Below are positions 38,928-48,419 of a stretch of 64,000 nt of DNA, one piece after another. The notes under the pieces are model-generated. The model saw only the letters and a program-made list of their open reading frames with translations, was not told the origin of the DNA and made no database searches. Position numbers and translations under genes: made by a program. Numbering within the stretch: position 1 is the stretch's first letter; each line of letters opens with the position of its first letter. Origin of the DNA: Alteromonas stellipolaris (GTDB taxonomy: Bacteria > Pseudomonadota > Gammaproteobacteria > Enterobacterales > Alteromonadaceae); contig NZ_CP013926.1 in the NCBI RefSeq assembly GCF_001562115.1, positions 496,001-560,000 of the forward strand, read 5' to 3'.

Positions 38928-38949
38928 GCGCGCTAAAGTGTTAGCGCGC
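38928..38949. repeat. GC-rich hairpin after argA
   Basis: GCGCGCTAA-AGTG-TTAGCGCGC, a perfect 9-bp stem, 11 nt past the argA stop. No U run follows leftward, so it is a probable 3' end structure of the arg operon rather than a textbook terminator. Confidence 0.55.
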
Positions 38950-38959
38950 CACGACATTG

Positions 38960-40270
38960 CTAGATATTTAGCGTGAACACTTTAGAGTTACGCTGAAAGT
39001 TATAAAGCTCTTTTTTCACTTGAGGTAAGGCACTAATATCTGCGTGTTCAAAACCTTGCTCTAAGAACCAGTGCGCGGTCACTGTGGTAAGTACGAATAC
39101 ACGATTGATATCTGCTTCGCGGGCTCGTATCTTAACTTCATCTAAAATGCGCTCACCACGGTTTTTACCGCGATAATCAGGATGGGTAGCCACACACGCT
39201 AATTCAGCGCAACCATCTTCGGGGTAAAGATAAAGCGCCGCACACGCGATGATCATACCGTCGCGAACAATTACAATAAACTGGTTAATTTCACTTTCTA
39301 GTCGTTCACGAGAGCGTTTTACCAACACGCCGCTTTCTTCTAGCGGTTTAATGAGCTTTAAGATGCCGCCCACATCATCAATAGTTGCTGCGCGAAGCTG
39401 TTCGTAGTGATGTTCCATCACCAACGAGCCTGTACCATCACGGGTAAAGAGTTCTTGCAGCAATGCGCCGTCTTTCTCGTAACTAATGCAGTGCGCGCGA
39501 GGTACGCCAGCAGCCACGCTGGTGGTGAGTGCACGTAATACAGTATCTTCGGTGGTGATATTGCCACTCATAATAAGCTGTTCTAACTGAGGGCGCTCAA
39601 TAGTGCGAAGTAGCTTGTCTTCGCTATTGTAAATACCGTCGAAGTTAGAGAAAACAATAAGCTTGTCTGCTTTAAGGGCAATGGCTGCTTGGGTGGCTAC
39701 ATCTTCATGGGAAAGGTTAAAGACTTCCCCTGTAGCGGAATACCCCATAGGGGAGAGCAGCACAATTGAGCCATCGTTGAGGTGGTCGTTAATACCGGTG
39801 GTATCAATACGACGCACCATACCGGTATTTTCAAAATCAATACCGTTTCTCACACCCATAGGCTTAGCAACCACCAAATTACCTGAGCACACGCGAATTT
39901 GTGCGCCGTGCATCGGTGAATTGGGTAGCCCCATGGTAAGTAAGGCTTCTACCTGTGAGCGCACAGAGCCTGCGGCATCTTTAACGCACTCTAGGGTTTG
40001 CTTATCGGTAATACGCACGCCATTTTCAAATCGACCTTCAATATTGCGAAGGGCAACACGTTGATCAATTTGCGGGCGTGCACCATGCACCACTACCACG
40101 CGAACACCTAAGGTGTTCAGCAGAGCAATGTCATGAATAATATTGGGGAAGTTAGGATGTTCAATGGCTTCGCCACCGAACATCAAAACAAAGGTTTTCC
40201 CTTGATGAGCATTGATATACGGCAGTGAACTTCTAAAAAGTTTAACGCCGTCATGATGTGCAAGCACCAT
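38960..40270 (-). CDS. argA: N-acetylglutamate synthase, ArgA type
   Basis: 436 aa two-domain enzyme: an amino-acid-kinase-like N half (FVLMFGGEAIEHPNFPNIIHDIALLNTLGVRVVVVHGARPQID) that senses arginine, and a C-terminal GNAT acetyltransferase (CAELACVATHPDYRGKNRGERILDEV). First step of arginine synthesis from glutamate. It lies 4 nt after argH as the last gene of the operon. In Vibrio and Moritella an acetyltransferase domain is fused to ArgH; here the enzymes are separate and a full classical ArgA is used. Confidence 0.95.
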   Translation of the reverse strand: MVLAHHDGVKLFRSSLPYINAHQGKTFVLMFGGEAIEHPNFPNIIHDIALLNTLGVRVVVVHGARPQIDQRVALRNIEGRFENGVRITDKQTLECVKDAAGSVRSQVEALLTMGLPNSPMHGAQIRVCSGNLVVAKPMGVRNGIDFENTGMVRRIDTTGINDHLNDGSIVLLSPMGYSATGEVFNLSHEDVATQAAIALKADKLIVFSNFDGIYNSEDKLLRTIERPQLEQLIMSGNITTEDTVLRALTTSVAAGVPRAHCISYEKDGALLQELFTRDGTGSLVMEHHYEQLRAATIDDVGGILKLIKPLEESGVLVKRSRERLESEINQFIVIVRDGMIIACAALYLYPEDGCAELACVATHPDYRGKNRGERILDEVKIRAREADINRVFVLTTVTAHWFLEQGFEHADISALPQVKKELYNFQRNSKVFTLNI

Positions 40271-40274
40271 GTTA

Positions 40275-41657
40275 CTACCCTTGCTTATCTAGGTTTTCTA
40301 GCTCTTGATACAGTGCTTTTGTCACTGTTTCTTTGCTAGTGCCGCCTAATATGTTGCGTTGGTTCACGCCGTACTCTAATTGCAATACGGTATAAACATC
40401 ATCTTCAATTTTATCGCAAACCGCTTGTAAGCTTGCCAAAGGTAAGTCTTCAATCGCGCAGCCTGCTTCAATGGCTTCTAGTACCACTTTACCGGCAATG
40501 TCATGACCGGTTCTAAACGGAATACCTTTACCTACTAGGTAGTCGGCAAGTTCAGTGGCGTTAGCAAAACCTTGTGTGGCAGCTTCGCGGCAACGGTCTT
40601 CATTAAGCTGCAATGAATCAAGCACCTCGGTAGCAATACATAAGCAAATATGCCATTGGTTTACCGTATCGATAGCGCCTTCTTTGTCTTCTTGCATATC
40701 CTTGTTGTAGGCAAGAGGAAGACCCTTCATGGTCACAAGCAAGGCTTGAAGTGAACCGAATACACGGCCACATTTACCGCGCATAAGCTCTAATGCATCG
40801 GGGTTTTTCTTTTGCGGCATTAGCGACGAACCAGAGGTTACGCTATCGCCAAGCTGCAAGAAGCCCGCTTCACCAGAGTTATAAAAAATCATGTCTTCAG
40901 CTACGCGAGACAAATGCATCATGCTGGTGCTAGCAACGAACAAAAGCTCTAACACGAAGTCTCTGTCTGAAACCGCATCAAGGCTGTTTAAGCATGGCGA
41001 GTCAAAGCCTAACTCTTCAGCAATAGCGTGGCGGTCAACCGGATAGGTTGTACCCGCTAATGCACCAGAGCCCAATGGACACTGGTTCATGCGTACTTTT
41101 AAATCGTCCAGACGGCTTAAATCGCGCTTAAACATTTCGACATACGCTAAGCACCAGTGTGCAAAGTGAATAGGCTGAGCACGTTGCAAGTGGGTGTAAC
41201 CAGGAATAATCGCTTCCTGGTGACGACTTGCGGCATTAAGGAGTGAGCGAATAACGGCTACAACATCATTACGAAGTGAAGCAATATGCTCACGTACCCA
41301 TAATCGGAAATCTGTAGCTACCTGATCGTTACGGCTTCTACCCGTATGTAATTTACGACCAATATCACCAAGCTGCTCAATAAGCGCAGACTCAACAAAA
41401 CTATGAATATCTTCTTCGCTAGATGCGTTAAAGTCTAGTTCACCCGCGTCAGCTTTCGCTTTTAAGTCGCTAAGTGCACCTTCAAGTTGTGCTTGTTCGT
41501 CTGTGGTTAGTACGCCTGCTTTTTGCAGTGCACGAGACCAGCTAATAGAGCCTTGAATATCTTGGCTTGCCATCACTTGGTCAAACGGCAACGAATCGTT
41601 AACCTGCTTGAACATGCTACTAGCGCCTGATTCGAATCGACCACCCCACAATGCCAT
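40275..41657 (-). CDS. argH: Argininosuccinate lyase
   Basis: 460 aa fumarase/aspartase superfamily enzyme splitting argininosuccinate to arginine and fumarate. HTGRSRNDQVATDFRLW, GYTHLQRAQPIHFAHW and the signature SSLMPQKKNPDALEL are present. No C-terminal acetyltransferase extension. 10 nt downstream of argG. Confidence 0.97.
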   Translation of the reverse strand: MALWGGRFESGASSMFKQVNDSLPFDQVMASQDIQGSISWSRALQKAGVLTTDEQAQLEGALSDLKAKADAGELDFNASSEEDIHSFVESALIEQLGDIGRKLHTGRSRNDQVATDFRLWVREHIASLRNDVVAVIRSLLNAASRHQEAIIPGYTHLQRAQPIHFAHWCLAYVEMFKRDLSRLDDLKVRMNQCPLGSGALAGTTYPVDRHAIAEELGFDSPCLNSLDAVSDRDFVLELLFVASTSMMHLSRVAEDMIFYNSGEAGFLQLGDSVTSGSSLMPQKKNPDALELMRGKCGRVFGSLQALLVTMKGLPLAYNKDMQEDKEGAIDTVNQWHICLCIATEVLDSLQLNEDRCREAATQGFANATELADYLVGKGIPFRTGHDIAGKVVLEAIEAGCAIEDLPLASLQAVCDKIEDDVYTVLQLEYGVNQRNILGGTSKETVTKALYQELENLDKQG

Positions 41658-41667
41658 GTGTTACTCC

Positions 41668-42873
41668 TTAACCTTGATTTTTCAATGCAGAAATACGACT
41701 TGAAAGACTGAACAGGCGAATAAAGCCTTCAGCGTGTTTTTGGTCGTAAACATCATCTGCACCAAAGGTAGCAAAATCTTCAGAGTATAGGCTGTTTGGT
41801 GAACGACGTTGAGTAACGGTCGCCTGACCTTTATAAAGCTTCACTACGATGTCGCCAGTCACTTTCTTAGCGAAAGATTCAGCGCCCGCTAGCAAGGCAT
41901 CGTTTAAGGCTGTGAACCAACGGCCGTCGTACATTACGTGCGAGAATTCTAGGCCAATTTGTTCGCGGTACTTAAGCGCAGCTTTATCAAGCACCATGGT
42001 TTCAAGGGCTTTGTAAGCTTTAAGCATTACCGTGCCTCCTGGTGTTTCATAACAACCACGAGACTTCATGCCAACCAAACGGTTTTCAACAATATCGATA
42101 CGGCCAACACCATGTGCAGCAGCAACTGTGTTTAGCTTAACCAATGCTTGGTAAGGCGATAAAGCTTCACCGTCAACGTGAGTAAGTTCACCTTCGTTAA
42201 ATGAAAGCGTTACGCGCTCTGGCGCATCTGGTGCATCTTCTGGATCAACTGTCATGGTCCAGATTTGCTTAGTAGGCTCTTGCCATGGATCTTCTAATTC
42301 CCCACCTTCGTGAGAAATATGCCATGCGTTTGCATCGCGACTGTAAATTTTGGTGGCAGAGGCTGTGGTTTCGATATTACGTTCAGCTAAGTAAGCTAAT
42401 AAGTCTTCACGAGATACCATGTCCCATTCACGCCATGGCGCAATTACAGTAAGCTGTGGTGCAAGGGCCGCAAACGTACTTTCAAAACGTACTTGGTCGT
42501 TACCTTTACCGGTACAACCGTGACAAAGTGCATCTGCACCTACTTTAAGGGCAATTTCTACCTGCGCTTTAGCAATAACAGGGCGCGCCATAGACGTACC
42601 AAGTAGGTATTCACCTTCGTATACCGCACCGGTTTTGATGGTAGGGTAGATGTATTCGCGTACGAACTCTTCTTTCAAGTCAACGATATGACATTCGCTA
42701 GCACCAGAAGCAATGGCTTTCTCGTGTAAGCCTTCAAGCTCTTCATCGCCTTGGCCAACATCGGCCGCAAAGGCAACAACTTCACAGTCGTAGTTTTCTT
42801 TAAGCCATGGAATGATGGCTGAAGTGTCAAGGCCGCCTGAATAGGCGAGTACGATTTTCTTTACGTTTTGCAT
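41668..42873 (-). CDS. argG: Argininosuccinate synthase
   Basis: 401 aa. ATP-pyrophosphatase loop [11 protein letters not shown] near the N terminus; [13 protein letters not shown] and the citrulline/aspartate-binding segments are conserved. Joins citrulline and aspartate. Middle gene of the operon, 14 nt after argF. Confidence 0.97.
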   Translation of the reverse strand: MQNVKKIVLAYSGGLDTSAIIPWLKENYDCEVVAFAADVGQGDEELEGLHEKAIASGASECHIVDLKEEFVREYIYPTIKTGAVYEGEYLLGTSMARPVIAKAQVEIALKVGADALCHGCTGKGNDQVRFESTFAALAPQLTVIAPWREWDMVSREDLLAYLAERNIETTASATKIYSRDANAWHISHEGGELEDPWQEPTKQIWTMTVDPEDAPDAPERVTLSFNEGELTHVDGEALSPYQALVKLNTVAAAHGVGRIDIVENRLVGMKSRGCYETPGGTVMLKAYKALETMVLDKAALKYREQIGLEFSHVMYDGRWFTALNDALLAGAESFAKKVTGDIVVKLYKGQATVTQRRSPNSLYSEDFATFGADDVYDQKHAEGFIRLFSLSSRISALKNQG

Positions 42874-42887
42874 CTAAAAGAGTCCTC

Positions 42888-43799
42888 TTAGGCACTTAAT
42901 AATTGAGTGAGAATGGCGTTTTGGCCATGCATTCTATTTTCGGCTTGCTGCATTAACAACGATTTATCGCTATCAATCAACGAACCTGTAATTTCTAGGT
43001 CGCGGTGTGCTGGTTGGCAGTGCATAACATAGCTTGCACCGGTAGATTCCATCAGCGCCTCGTTAACCTGATAAGGCATAAATTTCGCTTTAATATCAGC
43101 CAAAGGCGTTTCGTCACCCATCGACAACCAGGTATCAGCGTAGATCACATCGGCGCCGTTTGCAGCGCTAACGTCATGGCTTTCAACAATGGTCGCGCCA
43201 GTTTGTTCGGCAAGCTTTTTAGCGTGCGCGACTATCTCGGCATCACATTCGTGACCTTCAGGGGTAACCACTACTTGATTGCAGCCTAATAACGCACCTG
43301 CAATTAACAAAGAGTGAGTGACATTATTGCCATCACCAATGTAAGCCATGGTAATGCCTTGGGTCTTACCAAAGCGTTCAAAGACGGTAAGGTAATCGGC
43401 TAATGCCTGGCACGGGTGATATTTATCGCACAGTGCGTTCACGACAGGCACTTTAGAGGCAAGAGAAAACTGCTCTAAGGTATTGTGAGAAAAAACACGG
43501 GCCACAATAGCATCTGCCCAGCATGCTAAATTAGCTGCCATGTCAACCGCGTCTTCACGACCAGCAAGTTTTCCACCTTGGCTATCAAGATACACCATGT
43601 GGCCGCCTAAGCGGTTAATGCCAATATCGAAGCTGACACGGGTACGCAAAGATGGCTTTTCAAACAAGGCGACTACCGATTTTCCGGCTAATACATTGCT
43701 GTAGCTTGAAGGTGATTGTTTAATTTCAACAGCCAAATTCAACAACTTATGCATTGCTTCGGGTGTCCAATTGGAAAAAGTCAGTAGGTCTTGTTTCAT
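42888..43799 (-). CDS. argF: Ornithine carbamoyltransferase
   Basis: 303 aa. Carbamoyl-phosphate loop [11 protein letters not shown] (S-L-R-T where many enzymes have S-T-R-T), [12 protein letters not shown], and the ornithine-specific loop TWLSMGDE. The catalytic Cys lies in MHCQPAHR where the commoner form is HCLPAHR. The SMG loop supports ornithine rather than an N-acylated substrate. It overlaps argB by 4 nt. Confidence 0.93.
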   Translation of the reverse strand: MKQDLLTFSNWTPEAMHKLLNLAVEIKQSPSSYSNVLAGKSVVALFEKPSLRTRVSFDIGINRLGGHMVYLDSQGGKLAGREDAVDMAANLACWADAIVARVFSHNTLEQFSLASKVPVVNALCDKYHPCQALADYLTVFERFGKTQGITMAYIGDGNNVTHSLLIAGALLGCNQVVVTPEGHECDAEIVAHAKKLAEQTGATIVESHDVSAANGADVIYADTWLSMGDETPLADIKAKFMPYQVNEALMESTGASYVMHCQPAHRDLEITGSLIDSDKSLLMQQAENRMHGQNAILTQLLSA

Positions 43800-44602
43800 A
43801 ATGCGTCTCCTAGTACGCCATGTTCCGGTGCTTGCGATGTAGGTAATACCTGCGTGCCCGTATTCTTATTCAAAATGTCAGTAATGTCAGCCGTCCAGCT
43901 AGCAATGTAAACAGGGAATCCGAGGGTATTGGCAGACTGCAGTGCGGCGTCTACCTTAACTTTCATACCATCAGTAATTACTCCAGCTTGTGCAAGCTCG
44001 GCAATGGAGTCTTGATTAAGCACTTCTATCAGTTGCTTATCAGCATCAAGTACCCCGTCAACGTTCGATAGCAACAGCAATTCAGCGTCAAGCAGCTCTG
44101 CAACCACTGTCGCGGCTTGGTCGGCGTTGATATTCAACAAGCGACCTTCAGGGCTGCTGCCAATTGAGCTTATTATTGGTAACGTGGCTTGCGCTAGCGC
44201 ACTCTTAAGGAAAGTGGCATCGGCAGTTGAAGGAATACCTACAGCGCCATACTTCTCAGCCATCGGTTGGCACACTACCATATTGCCATCAAGTAAAGAA
44301 AGGCCGACGGGCGTTAATCCTGAGGCAATCGCCGCAGCACATAATTGTTTGTTTGCAGCGCCGGCTAACGCACCACAGATGTAAGGCATATGTTCATCAG
44401 GGGTTACCCGAAGGCCATCTATTTTGGTGCTTGCCAAGCCTAAACTTGCCATTAGTGTTTCAACCAAAGGGCCGCCACCGTGAACCACGGCAACAGGGCG
44501 CGATTCGCTGACTTGTTTTATACTTAAAAATAGCTTTTGCATTGCGGCAGCGTCATCTAGCAACGCGCCACCTACTTTAATTACAACGGGTGAACTGTTC
44601 AT
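43796..44602 (-). CDS. argB: N-acetylglutamate kinase
   Basis: 268 aa amino-acid-kinase fold: [29 protein letters not shown] and the KVDAALQ C-terminal motif. Length and the absence of the N-terminal helix suggest the arginine-insensitive E. coli type, consistent with ArgA being the feedback target. One-base overlap with argC. Confidence 0.95.
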   Translation of the reverse strand: MNSSPVVIKVGGALLDDAAAMQKLFLSIKQVSESRPVAVVHGGGPLVETLMASLGLASTKIDGLRVTPDEHMPYICGALAGAANKQLCAAAIASGLTPVGLSLLDGNMVVCQPMAEKYGAVGIPSTADATFLKSALAQATLPIISSIGSSPEGRLLNINADQAATVVAELLDAELLLLSNVDGVLDADKQLIEVLNQDSIAELAQAGVITDGMKVKVDAALQSANTLGFPVYIASWTADITDILNKNTGTQVLPTSQAPEHGVLGDAL

Positions 44603-45615
44603 TATTGCACGAGTCCTGTTTCAACCGGCTGCGCAGTCATAATATTAAGGCATTGAATCGCCTGTGATGCGGCCCCTTTCATGACATTATCGATAGCTGC
44701 CGTCACTACTGCATAACCTGATGTTTCATCAAGCTTCCAGTGTAAATCAACAAAAGGCGTATGCGCCACATCGTCAATTTTAGGGAAACTTGAACGTAAT
44801 CTTACTAAAGGTGCATTACTATAAGCTTCGGTAAAGGCGGTATGTAATTGAGCGCTGGTCACGCCCTTATTTAGTTTAACCGTAACCGTTGCAAGTATGC
44901 CCCGTTTGAAGTTACCTAAATGAGGGGTGAATATAACCGGCGTAGCTAAATAAGCTTCAATTTCTGGCGTATGGCGATGACCTAGTACACCATAAGCTTG
45001 CAAGCTAACTTCATAGAAACTTGACGTTAGGCTGGCTTTTCTACCGGCTCCGGATACACCCGATACGGCATTGATCACAGGGCGGACCGCGTCATCCAGT
45101 AAGCCATTAGCTGCCAAAGGTTTTAGCGCTGATAAACTCGCAGTAGGGTAGCAGCCAGGTACTGCAATAATATCTGCTTGTGCAATATCATCTTCGTACC
45201 ATTCAGCCAACCCATATACCGCTTCTTGCAGACTCGCCTTCGCGGTATGAGGGAAACCATAAAACTGCTCAAAAACTTCGGTGTCTTTAATTCTAAACGC
45301 ACCAGATAAATCTAGTATTTTTGCTTTGCCCGCAGACAAGGTTTCCATCCAGTCGTGACTAGCTTCATGAGGGGTCGCCAACAACACAAAATCCATTTCC
45401 GTTGCCAGCTCTACTAATATGTCATTGCTAATAGGCGTCAACGAATAGTTGAGGTGGGCTAGGTTGCCATGAAGTGCCGCAATATTTTTACCCGCATCAG
45501 CACTATTTTCTGAGACGTAAGTCCCCTCAAGCGACAAAGCAGGATGTTGATGAACTAATTGAACTAGCTGTGCGCCGGTGTAACCACTGGCACCAATAAT
45601 CGATACGTTATACAT
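44602..45615 (-). CDS. argC: N-acetyl-gamma-glutamyl-phosphate reductase
   Basis: 337 aa. NADP site [10 protein letters not shown] (8-17), catalytic Cys in VPGCYPTAS, His in GHRHTPEIE. First structural gene of argCBFGH-argA. No Shine-Dalgarno is visible before the ATG (sequence there is CTCCATTTATTGAATTTCTCATT), unlike the other genes of the operon; the N terminus nevertheless aligns with the family, so the start is right. Confidence 0.96.
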   Translation of the reverse strand: MYNVSIIGASGYTGAQLVQLVHQHPALSLEGTYVSENSADAGKNIAALHGNLAHLNYSLTPISNDILVELATEMDFVLLATPHEASHDWMETLSAGKAKILDLSGAFRIKDTEVFEQFYGFPHTAKASLQEAVYGLAEWYEDDIAQADIIAVPGCYPTASLSALKPLAANGLLDDAVRPVINAVSGVSGAGRKASLTSSFYEVSLQAYGVLGHRHTPEIEAYLATPVIFTPHLGNFKRGILATVTVKLNKGVTSAQLHTAFTEAYSNAPLVRLRSSFPKIDDVAHTPFVDLHWKLDETSGYAVVTAAIDNVMKGAASQAIQCLNIMTAQPVETGLVQ

Positions 45616-45638
45616 AATGAGAAATTCAATAAATGGAG

Positions 45639-45720
45639 AAAAAAATCACTTTTTACCTTTGTAAACTGATTTGGCGAAATTACTTGCCTAACCGCTACCA
45701 CATTACAAAGGTAAAAAGTG
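45639..45720 (-). terminator. Putative transcription attenuator in the argC leader
   Basis: Left and right arms 45647-45664 and 45703-45720 are perfectly complementary over 18 bp (38-nt loop). Read leftward the stem is followed by A and then U7 (45639-45645), 23 nt before argC. The stem has only 5 G-C pairs but is long. It begins 2 nt after the stop of the leader ORF. This is terminator geometry placed inside the operon's own leader. Confidence 0.6.
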
Positions 45721-45722
45721 TG

Positions 45723-45848
45723 CTACCGAAAAAGCATATTCGCAGACATTCGTTGTCGCAAGCAATGCAATGTGCAGCTATCCAGGGGAGAGGTTAACTC
45801 ATTGACGTTCCCAGTATTGCTACCACGAACGAGAGTTGGTTGTGTCAT
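45723..45848 (-). CDS. Putative arginine-operon leader peptide
   Basis: 41-codon ORF, ATG 45848-45846 to TAG 45725-45723, with AGGAAG 5 nt before the ATG. Arg at codons 8, 31, 33 and 41; the C terminus reads LRQRMSANMLFR, using CGA, CGA and CGG, and the last sense codon is Arg. The terminator-like stem starts 2 nt after the stop. It lies between the paired ARG boxes and argC. A hairpin (CAACCC/GGGTTG, 45870-45888) precedes it. A ribosome paused at the last codon would cover the start of the stem. No homologue known to me. Confidence 0.5.
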   Translation of the reverse strand: MTQPTLVRGSNTGNVNELTSPLDSCTLHCLRQRMSANMLFR

Positions 45849-45920
45849 CGGTGCTTCCTGTGTCTGTATCAACCCTAAAAATGGGTTGGATGCCTTAACC
45901 GTCGCCTAGTTTACTTATAT

Positions 45921-45955
45921 GGAATATTTATGCAATAAAAATGTATAAATATTTT
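45921..45955. promoter_or_regulatory. Paired ARG boxes of the arg operon (stretch 45616-46142)
   Basis: 45921-45934 GGAATATTTATGCA (8 of 10 half-site matches to TGAAT-wwww-ATTCA) and 45942-45955 TGTATAAATATTTT (7 of 10), exactly 21 bp apart. They lie about 310 bp upstream of argC and 73 bp upstream of the leader ORF, so the promoter probably overlaps them. The -10/-35 hexamers are not clear enough to call. The rest of this 527-bp region is the leader ORF, attenuator stem and mgsA promoter. Confidence 0.7.
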
Positions 45956-46043
45956 AAGTTTTTGGTGCCACAGATGTCGCATTAAATAGCTGGGTAGGAG
46001 TTTTATCTATAGTAGCCACTGAGATATGACATAATGTTGACAA

Positions 46044-46072
46044 TTGAGTGTATAAAACTGAATATTTATACT
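46044..46072 (+). promoter_or_regulatory. Probable sigma-70 promoter of mgsA
   Basis: TTGAGT (46044-46049), 17-bp spacer, TATACT (46067-46072). A single ARG-like match, TGAATATTTATACT (8 of 10 with AT spacer, read on the other strand), overlaps the -10 at 46059-46072. Confidence 0.5.
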
Positions 46073-46142
46073 AATTATCGCATAAATCGGCGATGATATG
46101 GATTAACCATGGTTAAACAAACGACAGTTGGAATTTCTAAGT

Positions 46143-46553
46143 ATGAGTAAACTTACCGTTGCGCTGGTAGCTCACGATCATAAAAAGCCCGAATTACTAG
46201 CATGGGTTAATAATCACATCGAAATAATGAAGCAGTGTGACCTAGTGGCAACTGGCACTACGGGTGGGCTAATCAGTGACGAAACTGGATTAGAAGTAAA
46301 ACGGTTTAAAAGTGGTCCACTTGGTGGCGATCAGCAAATTGGTGCATTAATCGCTGAAAACAGACTCGATGCGCTGTTTTTCTTTTGGGACCCGTTAAAC
46401 GCAGCTCCTCACGACCCTGACGTTCGCGCGCTATTGCGATTATGTTCAGTGTGGAATGTGCCAGTGGCATGTACGCCAGCTACCGCTGATTTAATGGTAA
46501 CGTCACCGCTTTTCTTATCGTCTGAGTACAAGCCAATTAAGCCTAATTTTTAA
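46143..46553 (+). CDS. mgsA: Methylglyoxal synthase
   Basis: 136 aa from ATG 46143; an upstream TTG (46128) has no better RBS. Motifs [31 protein letters not shown] and [13 protein letters not shown] carry the phosphate-binding residues and catalytic Asp. It converts dihydroxyacetone phosphate to methylglyoxal, relieving sugar-phosphate stress. Divergent from the arg operon. Confidence 0.93.
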   Translation: MSKLTVALVAHDHKKPELLAWVNNHIEIMKQCDLVATGTTGGLISDETGLEVKRFKSGPLGGDQQIGALIAENRLDALFFFWDPLNAAPHDPDVRALLRLCSVWNVPVACTPATADLMVTSPLFLSSEYKPIKPNF

Positions 46554-46557
46554 GCGT

Positions 46558-46573
46558 GGCGGCGCTAGCCGCC
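46558..46573. repeat. GC-rich hairpin after mgsA
   Basis: GGCGGC-GCTA-GCCGCC right after the mgsA stop; no U run, so an uncertain terminator between mgsA and the convergent gene ending at 46665. Confidence 0.45.
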
Positions 46574-46664
46574 GCTTACATCACTTAAGCACCTAGCTTT
46601 TAAACACAAAGCTCTTAAATACATAAAACTCTCATACGTTAGCTACCCAAGGCTAGCGCAACCC

Positions 46665-47498
46665 TTAGCCACTTACTTGGCGACGTACAAATTCATAAAC
46701 GTCACTAGCAGCGGTTGAGGACGTCTCGCCATCAGCCTCATCTACCATTAGACTATTTTCATCGGTGGTTTCGGTGGGTGCATTGCCATTTATTATTTGT
46801 TTACCTGCGTCCCATAAATTATTTGAGATACTCTTACCGGTAAGCCCCTCTACAGTGAGGTCAACGGCGTTATAAAGTAGTCCACCGAGACCGCCATATA
46901 AGAAACTGCCCGCCATACTGGATGCCGCTGCAATATGGCTTGATGTCGTCGCCTCATAAATATCAGACACAACCGGTAAATGGTTCACAATGTTGAGTGT
47001 GTCAAAACCGTCTTGCAGCCCCAATCCATCCTCACCAAATGCTGATGTCATCATGCTATCGAACATCGAGGTTGTTGGCAGGTCGGTTTCCGTACTAGCT
47101 GCTTCAACCGTAGTTGAAGGCGCAGTGCTGCTTGATGACTGCGCTGCGGTGTCGGTTGAAGACGTTGATGCTGCCGCAGTAAGCGCCGCGAAAACATTAT
47201 TTTGCAGGGCACCAAGCAATTGATTTTGCATTAGGCTAATGGCGTCATCAGTGACAAGGTTCGATAACAAGCTGGTATCAAATTGACTTGTGCTAGTACT
47301 GCTTTGTGAACTTGACGTTTCTGACGTTTCGTCATTGCTGGCTTCTTCATTTGACAACAAAGCGGCAAACATAGACGGCAAAGACTGGCTAGTCGTTGCC
47401 GCTTCCTCTGCCGTATTGGAGGTGGAATTTCCCCCCGCTGACGGCACTGCTGAAAGCAGCGAATTTATCGTGCCTTGTGTAGATGTTTCAATGGCCAT
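46665..47498 (-). CDS. Ser/Thr/Ala-rich protein of unknown function
   Basis: 277 aa, no signal peptide. Residues 1-145 are low-complexity Ser/Thr/Ala/Glu, probably disordered. Residues about 150-230 are ordered: GLQDGFDTLNIVNHLPVVSDIYEATTSSHIAAASS..., then a Gly-rich hydrophobic stretch (AGSFLYGGLGGLLYNAVDLTVEGLTG) that could insert in a membrane. GGGGGAG precedes the ATG. It is divergent from flgH-flgT. I do not recognise the family. Confidence 0.6.
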   Translation of the reverse strand: MAIETSTQGTINSLLSAVPSAGGNSTSNTAEEAATTSQSLPSMFAALLSNEEASNDETSETSSSQSSTSTSQFDTSLLSNLVTDDAISLMQNQLLGALQNNVFAALTAAASTSSTDTAAQSSSSTAPSTTVEAASTETDLPTTSMFDSMMTSAFGEDGLGLQDGFDTLNIVNHLPVVSDIYEATTSSHIAAASSMAGSFLYGGLGGLLYNAVDLTVEGLTGKSISNNLWDAGKQIINGNAPTETTDENSLMVDEADGETSSTAASDVYEFVRRQVSG

Positions 47499-47531
47499 AA
47501 CTCCCCCATACCCGCAGGCATATCATTGTTT

Positions 47532-47549
47532 TGTAAAGGTTTTGCAAAG
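47532..47549. promoter_or_regulatory. Possible CpxR-type box
   Basis: TGTAAAG-GTTT-TGCAAAG: an 11-bp-period direct repeat like those at 50556 and 58746, but with one base changed in the second half. It is 34 bp upstream of the 277-aa gene and 109 bp upstream of flgH. Confidence 0.35.
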
Positions 47550-47657
47550 TTACTAAAGAACGTATTTCGTGTTGAAATTATTCGTTTAAACTTGCTCCTG
47601 TTCGGGTCATGGATGGCACTTAAACAACATTATTTTTTATTTCCTTCAGAGCACATT

Positions 47658-48407
47658 ATGAAAAATCGATGCCAGAAAGTGTTTCTTGCCCTTATCTTTA
47701 CAATGACCGGTTGCGCCCAGACGGTTTCACAAGAAGAAGAAGTGGTGGCAAGCAGTCCAACCAATCCAAAAGTAGAGCAACGCGCTATATCGCCCACCTC
47801 TGATGAACCTGCACCAGGCGATCCTACTTATGCACCGCCGCGGGCTTATTCTGTTGAACAAGTTCGTATCCCTAGCGGATCTTTGTTTAACCCAGAGCTG
47901 GCCATGGGGTTATATCAGCGCCATAGCCAGTACAAAGTTGGCGATATGATTTTAATAAAACTGGATGAGACCACCCAGTCTGAGAAGTCACTTGATTACA
48001 ACCAAGACAAGAACAGCACCTTTGATATAGAACCTTTAACTGTGCGGGTAGGTGGAATTCAAATTGAAGGCGATGATCTTGAAGTTGACCATGAGCAAGA
48101 CAGCGAATTTACCAGTTCGGCCCAATCAAGCCAGTCAAACTCATTGCAAGGAAGTATAACGGTTTACGTTACCGCCATTACGCCAGCTGGAAACCTGCTG
48201 GTCACCGGGGAAAAGTGGATAACCATGAATAAAGGGAAAGAATATATTCGTTTTTCAGGTGAAGTACGAAAGCAAGATGTTGATGAAAGTAATACGGTGG
48301 TGTCGTCAAAAGTGGGCAACGCACTCATTGAATATAGCGGCACCGGTGATTTGCAGAAGAATCAAGAGCGCTCTGTAATAGATAAACTGTTCGCAATATT
48401 CGGTTAG
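47658..48407 (+). CDS. flgH: Flagellar L-ring protein FlgH
   Basis: 249 aa from ATG 47658, giving a lipoprotein signal MKNRCQKVFLALIFTMTGC; upstream codons in the open frame are shadow sequence. GSLFNPELAMGLYQRHSQYKVGDMILIKLDETTQSEKS, GNLLVTGEKWITMNKGKEYIRFSGEVRKQDVDESNTVVSSKV and IEYSGTGDLQK are FlgH signatures. It forms the outer-membrane ring of the basal body. It is paired with flgT rather than with flgG/flgI here. Confidence 0.87.
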   Translation: MKNRCQKVFLALIFTMTGCAQTVSQEEEVVASSPTNPKVEQRAISPTSDEPAPGDPTYAPPRAYSVEQVRIPSGSLFNPELAMGLYQRHSQYKVGDMILIKLDETTQSEKSLDYNQDKNSTFDIEPLTVRVGGIQIEGDDLEVDHEQDSEFTSSAQSSQSNSLQGSITVYVTAITPAGNLLVTGEKWITMNKGKEYIRFSGEVRKQDVDESNTVVSSKVGNALIEYSGTGDLQKNQERSVIDKLFAIFG

Positions 48408-48419
48408 TAGGTGAAAAGC

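Noticed and set aside
40275..41657. ArgH-ArgA fusion as in Vibrio/Moritella
   Set aside because: argH ends at the normal length and a complete separate argA follows.
45718..45909. 63-codon plus-strand ORF in the arg leader
   Set aside because: It is antisense to the better supported leader ORF and has no ribosome binding site.
47614..47629. TGGCAC upstream of flgH as a sigma-54 -24 element
   Set aside because: The -12 position reads CAACA, with no GC at the required spacing.
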